Source: Asticcacaulis sp. AC466
GTDB taxonomy: Bacteria; Pseudomonadota; Alphaproteobacteria; Caulobacterales; Caulobacteraceae
Direction of reading: 5' to 3'
NCBI RefSeq assembly: GCF_000495815.1
Contig: NZ_AWGE01000017.1
Location: 1 to 64,000 of the forward strand
DNA length: 64,000 nt
The first letter of the stretch is position 1, and each line of letters begins with the position of its first letter. The notes under the pieces were generated by a model. It had not been told where the DNA came from. It was given only the letters and a program-made list of their open reading frames with translations, and made no database searches. Shown here one piece after another: positions 60,534 to 64,000 of the stretch. Made by a program: the position numbers and the translations under genes.

Positions 60534-61886
60534 ATGATAACAGACATTGCCTCAGCAACCTCGGGTACGGCCTGGCAATTGATAGCCGTGGTCCTGGCGG
60601 TCCTTAGTCTTGTAGTCATGATCGGATGGGGCAAGATGCAGCCTCTCCTGGCGTTTGTCATTGCATCGATCGGCGCGGCATTACTGCTAAAGATGCCCCT
60701 CGATGCCATTCCCAAGTCTATAGAAAAGGGCATTGGCGATATGCTGGGGTCGCTGGCCCTGCTGCTAGCCTTAGGCGCTATTTTCGGGAAGATGATTGCC
60801 GACTCCGGGGCAGCGCAAAAAATTGCCTCGGTGCTGATCAAGGCCTTTGGCACGTCGCGCATGAGCATTGCGCTTGCTGTGACCGGTTTCGTTGTGGGCA
60901 TTCCCTTATTTTACAATGTCGGGTTCGTCTTGCTTGCCCCGCTGGTCTTTTCGCTGGGCCGGCAGTCAGGCAAACCCCTGGTGTGGTTGGCCATCCCACT
61001 TATGGCTGGCCTGTCGATTGCCCACGGCTTTTTGCCGCCGCATCCGTCGCCGTCCGCAATCGTCCCCATGCTGGGCGCCGATATGGGGCTGACTCTTCTC
61101 TACGGTCTGGCCGTTGGCATTCCGACTGTACTGATCGCCGGCCCCGTGTTCGCCACGACGGTTCGCAAAATTACGTCCAATCCGCCCGAATTGTTTGTAA
61201 GCCCGCCCGTCAGCGATGATGAGATGCCAAGCGCTTTCAATGCCTTCGGAACGGCACTTTTGCCGGTTTTGTTGCTGTCCGGTGCAACGGTGCTCAGCTT
61301 CTCAGGCCTGGTGACCGCCGAGTATAAGCCCATTGTTGCCTTTGTCAGCAATCCCATTCTGGTGATGCTCATTGCGGTGATTGTCGCCAGCGTCACCTTG
61401 GGCATGGTCCGGGGGACCGGGTTCAGGCAACTCATGGAAAAATCGGGAAGCGCCCTGCGAGAAATCGCGCCCATTCTGCTTATCATCGCCGGTGCCGGCG
61501 CCCTTAAGCAAATTCTGGTCGACAGCGGTGTAAGCGCGGCGCTCGGGAGTGTGATGCAGACCCTGCCGGTTCATCCCCTTGTGCTGGGCTGGCTTATCGC
61601 GGGCGCGATCCGCGTGTCCCTGGGGTCGGCGACCGTTGCCGGGCTTACGGCGGCCGGTTTGATCGCGCCGTTGGTGGCGTCGTCCGGCGTCAATCCGAAC
61701 CTGATGGTGTTGGCCGTTGGGGCGGGAAGTCTGATGTTCAGCCATGTCAATGATTCGGGTTTCTGGATGTTCAAGGAATATTTCGGCCTGACGGTAAAAG
61801 ACACCCTCAGGACCTGGACCTTGATGGAAGGTCTCGTCGGTATTGTTGGATTGATCTGCGTTCTGGTGCTGAACCAGTTTGTATGA
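60534..61886 (+). CDS. GntP family gluconate:H+ symporter
   Basis: A 450-residue inner-membrane transporter with about 12-14 helices. LGAIFGKMIADSGAAQKIA, GIPLFYNVGFVLLAPLVFSL, AHGFLPPHPSPSAIVPML and SHVNDSGFWMFKEYF are GntP signatures. The family imports gluconate, idonate or related hydroxy acids. Placed between the TonB receptor and a secreted pectate-lyase-fold protein, it probably takes up an acidic sugar released from the glycan. The length is typical. Confidence 0.93.
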   Translation: MITDIASATSGTAWQLIAVVLAVLSLVVMIGWGKMQPLLAFVIASIGAALLLKMPLDAIPKSIEKGIGDMLGSLALLLALGAIFGKMIADSGAAQKIASVLIKAFGTSRMSIALAVTGFVVGIPLFYNVGFVLLAPLVFSLGRQSGKPLVWLAIPLMAGLSIAHGFLPPHPSPSAIVPMLGADMGLTLLYGLAVGIPTVLIAGPVFATTVRKITSNPPELFVSPPVSDDEMPSAFNAFGTALLPVLLLSGATVLSFSGLVTAEYKPIVAFVSNPILVMLIAVIVASVTLGMVRGTGFRQLMEKSGSALREIAPILLIIAGAGALKQILVDSGVSAALGSVMQTLPVHPLVLGWLIAGAIRVSLGSATVAGLTAAGLIAPLVASSGVNPNLMVLAVGAGSLMFSHVNDSGFWMFKEYFGLTVKDTLRTWTLMEGLVGIVGLICVLVLNQFV

Positions 61887-61959
61887 TGACCAGTTTGTAG
61901 GATGATCAGGTTCTAGAATGAATAGACACGCATAAACGCGTGCGAAGGGAGAGTTGAGA

Positions 61960-64000
61960 ATGGCAAGGCAATTCGGGATACACCGGCTTCACCTATTGGC
62001 GTTAGGGCTGGCCGCAGTCGTTATGCCCACATTCCCCGCCGGCGCCGCCGGTCTGGGGGCCAAGGCCGGGACATCGGTCTATAAGACAGCACCCGACGAG
62101 CCTCACGCCGTCACCGTCCATGGGGTGGGCGATGGCAAGGCGGATGACACCGCCGCGATCCAGAGCGCGATCGACGAGGCGTCGAAAAACACCCTGGGCG
62201 GCATCGTGTTCATCCCGTCTGGACGCTACCGGATTTCGCGCACCCTGCTTGTGCCGCTTGCGGTACGTATCTTTGGCGTAGGGGCAAGTCGGCCCGTCAT
62301 CTATCTGGGCGACAACACGCAAGGCTTTCAAAAGGGGATTGCCAACCTGGTCGTCTTTACGGGAGGGGATATCTACACAACGGGAAAGGTGCCCGTCCCG
62401 GTTCCTACCGTTGTGCCCTATAGCGACAAGGTGCGCGATGCGAATTCGTCCACCTTTTATTCGGCGCTTAGCAATGTCGATTTTGAAATCGGTGATCGCA
62501 ACCCCGCGGCTGTCGCTGTTCGCTTCCGTACCGCCCAACACACCTTCTTGAGCCACATCGATTTCAGATTAGGTTCGGGTTTGGCAGGTATCTATCAGGC
62601 CGGCAATGAAGCGGAGGATCTGCACTTTTATGGCGGCCGTTATGGCATCCTGACCGAAAAAACGTCACCCGCCTGGCAGTTTACGCTTATCGACTCGACC
62701 TTTGTCGGCCAGCGCGAAGCCGCCATTCGCGAGCACGAAGCCGATCTGACGCTCATTAACGTTCAGATCAAAAATACACCCGTCGGAATCGATATCGACC
62801 GCGGCTATTCCGATTCGCTGTGGGGCAAGGATGTGCGCTTCGAAAATGTCTCCAAGGCGGCGGTGATTATCAGCAACGAAAGCGCGCCTTTCACGCAGAT
62901 CGGTTTTGATAACGCGACGGCTGAGAATGTGCCTGTCTTCGCTCACTTCCGCGACAGCGGCAAGGACGTTGCGGGCCCCGCTAAACTTTACCGGGTGAGC
63001 CATTTTACCTATGGGCTGAAAGTGACCCAACCGGCAACCGTCGGCACAGTTGCGCTTGATGTTCAGGCGACACCCCTGACGACAATGCCGGCGGCGACAG
63101 GACCGGCAATTCGCGCACTGCCCGGCGTCGATAAGTGGGTCAATGTCCGGACCTTGGGTGTGGCAGGTGATGGCAAGACGGACGATACGGCGGCTATCCA
63201 AAAGGCAATCGACGAACACCGGGTGGTCTATTTTCCGGCCGGTTTCTACGTCGTGACCAATACCATCACCTTGCGGCCGGATACGGTCCTTATCGCCATG
63301 CACCCCAGCCTTACGCAGTTGGTGATCCCGGACGGCACGCCTGCATTTTCGGGTGCGGGCGACGCCAAGGCCCTGCTGCAAAGCGCCAGTGGTGGCAATG
63401 CCATTCTGTCCGGCATTGGCCTGTCGACTGGCGATGTCAACCCACGCGCCACCGCTTTGCTCTGGAAAGCTGGCGCCGACTCATTGGTGGACGACGTTAA
63501 AATTCAGGGCGGGCATGGCACTTTGCAGGCAAATGGCGTCAGGTTGGACCCCTATGCGAAAACGCCCGGTATGCCCGACCCGCGCACCTTGTGGGACCGT
63601 CAACGGCCGAGCATCTGGGTAACCGACGGGGGCGGCGGAACGTTCGCCAATATCTGGTCACCCAATACGGTCGCGCAGGCGGGCTTTTACGTCACCAATA
63701 CCCAGACCCCCGGCCACGTTTACGAGTTGTCGGCGGAGCACCATATGCGCGCCGAAATCGTTCTGGACGGTGTTGAAAACTGGGAATTCCTGGCGCCACA
63801 GACCGAGGAAGAGGTGAGGGAGAGCCAGGATACGGTCTCGACCGAGATTCGTAATTCGCGCAACATCCTGTTTGCCAATTACCACGGATATCGCGTGACA
63901 CGGACCGTGAAGCCGGCCAGCCCGGCGATCAAGATATTCAATTCGGATGATATTCGCCTTCGAAATGTCCATGTGAACGGAGAAAGCGGGTTTGCGACGT
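61960..64000 (+). CDS. Exported tandem pectate-lyase-superfamily (GH55-like) protein, 3'-truncated by window
   Basis: At least 680 codons, open to the right edge. AGGGAGA precedes the ATG at 61960. A signal peptide (LHLLALGLAAVVMPTFPAGA) is followed by two right-handed beta-helix domains, each starting with the same motif: VHGVGDGKADDTAAIQSAID (about residue 50) and VRTLGVAGDGKTDDTAAIQK (about 400), with FIPSGRYRI and YFPAGFYVV after them. This tandem layout matches Pectate_lyase_3/GH55 proteins such as exo-beta-1,3-glucanases, though pectinolytic relatives share the motif. It would act in the periplasm or outside. Its neighbours favour a plant-polysaccharide substrate. Catalytic residues cannot be assigned, since the C-terminus is missing. 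Confidence 0.85.
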   Translation, partial: MARQFGIHRLHLLALGLAAVVMPTFPAGAAGLGAKAGTSVYKTAPDEPHAVTVHGVGDGKADDTAAIQSAIDEASKNTLGGIVFIPSGRYRISRTLLVPLAVRIFGVGASRPVIYLGDNTQGFQKGIANLVVFTGGDIYTTGKVPVPVPTVVPYSDKVRDANSSTFYSALSNVDFEIGDRNPAAVAVRFRTAQHTFLSHIDFRLGSGLAGIYQAGNEAEDLHFYGGRYGILTEKTSPAWQFTLIDSTFVGQREAAIREHEADLTLINVQIKNTPVGIDIDRGYSDSLWGKDVRFENVSKAAVIISNESAPFTQIGFDNATAENVPVFAHFRDSGKDVAGPAKLYRVSHFTYGLKVTQPATVGTVALDVQATPLTTMPAATGPAIRALPGVDKWVNVRTLGVAGDGKTDDTAAIQKAIDEHRVVYFPAGFYVVTNTITLRPDTVLIAMHPSLTQLVIPDGTPAFSGAGDAKALLQSASGGNAILSGIGLSTGDVNPRATALLWKAGADSLVDDVKIQGGHGTLQANGVRLDPYAKTPGMPDPRTLWDRQRPSIWVTDGGGGTFANIWSPNTVAQAGFYVTNTQTPGHVYELSAEHHMRAEIVLDGVENWEFLAPQTEEEVRESQDTVSTEIRNSRNILFANYHGYRVTRTVKPASPAIKIFNSDDIRLRNVHVNGESGFAT

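Overview
The window looks like a chromosomal segment of a GC-rich alphaproteobacterium of the Caulobacterales type (Caulobacter/Asticcacaulis-like). The basis is the codon use, the gene block murA-DUF2948-UPF0262 followed by infA-maf-RNase E/G-yacG-tRNA-Phe, a GTTC-N7-GTTC SOS box, a large TonB-dependent receptor within a glycan-utilisation locus, and interspersed CTAGAGC...GCTCTAG palindromes. The genus is an inference.

Region by region. 1-2540: the right end of what looks like a genomic island. It is AT-richer and carries an OLD-family ATPase/TOPRIM nuclease, a partial 4-fold beta-flower protein, the wreck of a serine recombinase and, at 2511-2538, a 28-nt 3' piece of a tRNA gene (T-arm, acceptor strand, CCA) that fits an attachment-site remnant. 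2.6-6.4 kb: alkB with an SOS box, a 23S rRNA pseudouridine synthase, an M23 peptidase and a cytochrome c/sorbosone-dehydrogenase fusion. 6.4-10.6 kb: a porin-modA-VOC-modB-modC molybdate uptake operon. 10.9-17.9 kb: bolA, an Lrp-type regulator and a valine catabolic cluster (amino acid dehydrogenase, mmsA, isobutyryl-CoA dehydrogenase, 3-hydroxyisobutyryl-CoA hydrolase, mmsB). 18-24 kb: a tandem CAP protein, then prpBCD (methylcitrate cycle, which consumes the propionyl-CoA made by MmsA) behind a TetR gene. 24-34 kb: mixed genes (WYL regulator, CocE/NonD hydrolase, ung, a lipoprotein, PhzF, DUF1080, GH51 arabinofuranosidase, ohrR/ohr).

34-46 kb: methionine synthesis (SAM-I riboswitch, metX, metB), a MocR regulator beside a frameshifted EamA exporter, a second EamA exporter, a compact aspartokinase-homoserine dehydrogenase fusion without ACT domains, rlmJ and several conserved small proteins. 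46-52.5 kb: tRNA-Thr, the murA block, infA-maf-RNase E/G-yacG and tRNA-Phe, which is core housekeeping. 52.6-64 kb: a glycan-utilisation locus with a GntR/FadR regulator, a hexuronate-type MFS transporter, a GH43 glycosidase, a 992-residue TonB-dependent receptor, a GntP permease and a secreted tandem pectate-lyase-superfamily (GH55-like) protein that runs off the right edge.

The most notable items are the tRNA-bounded island edge with the OLD/beta-flower pair, palindromic repeats that supply stop codons and sit inside a terminator hairpin, the SAM riboswitch with a switching segment visible by eye, and the ACT-less AK-HSD fusion.
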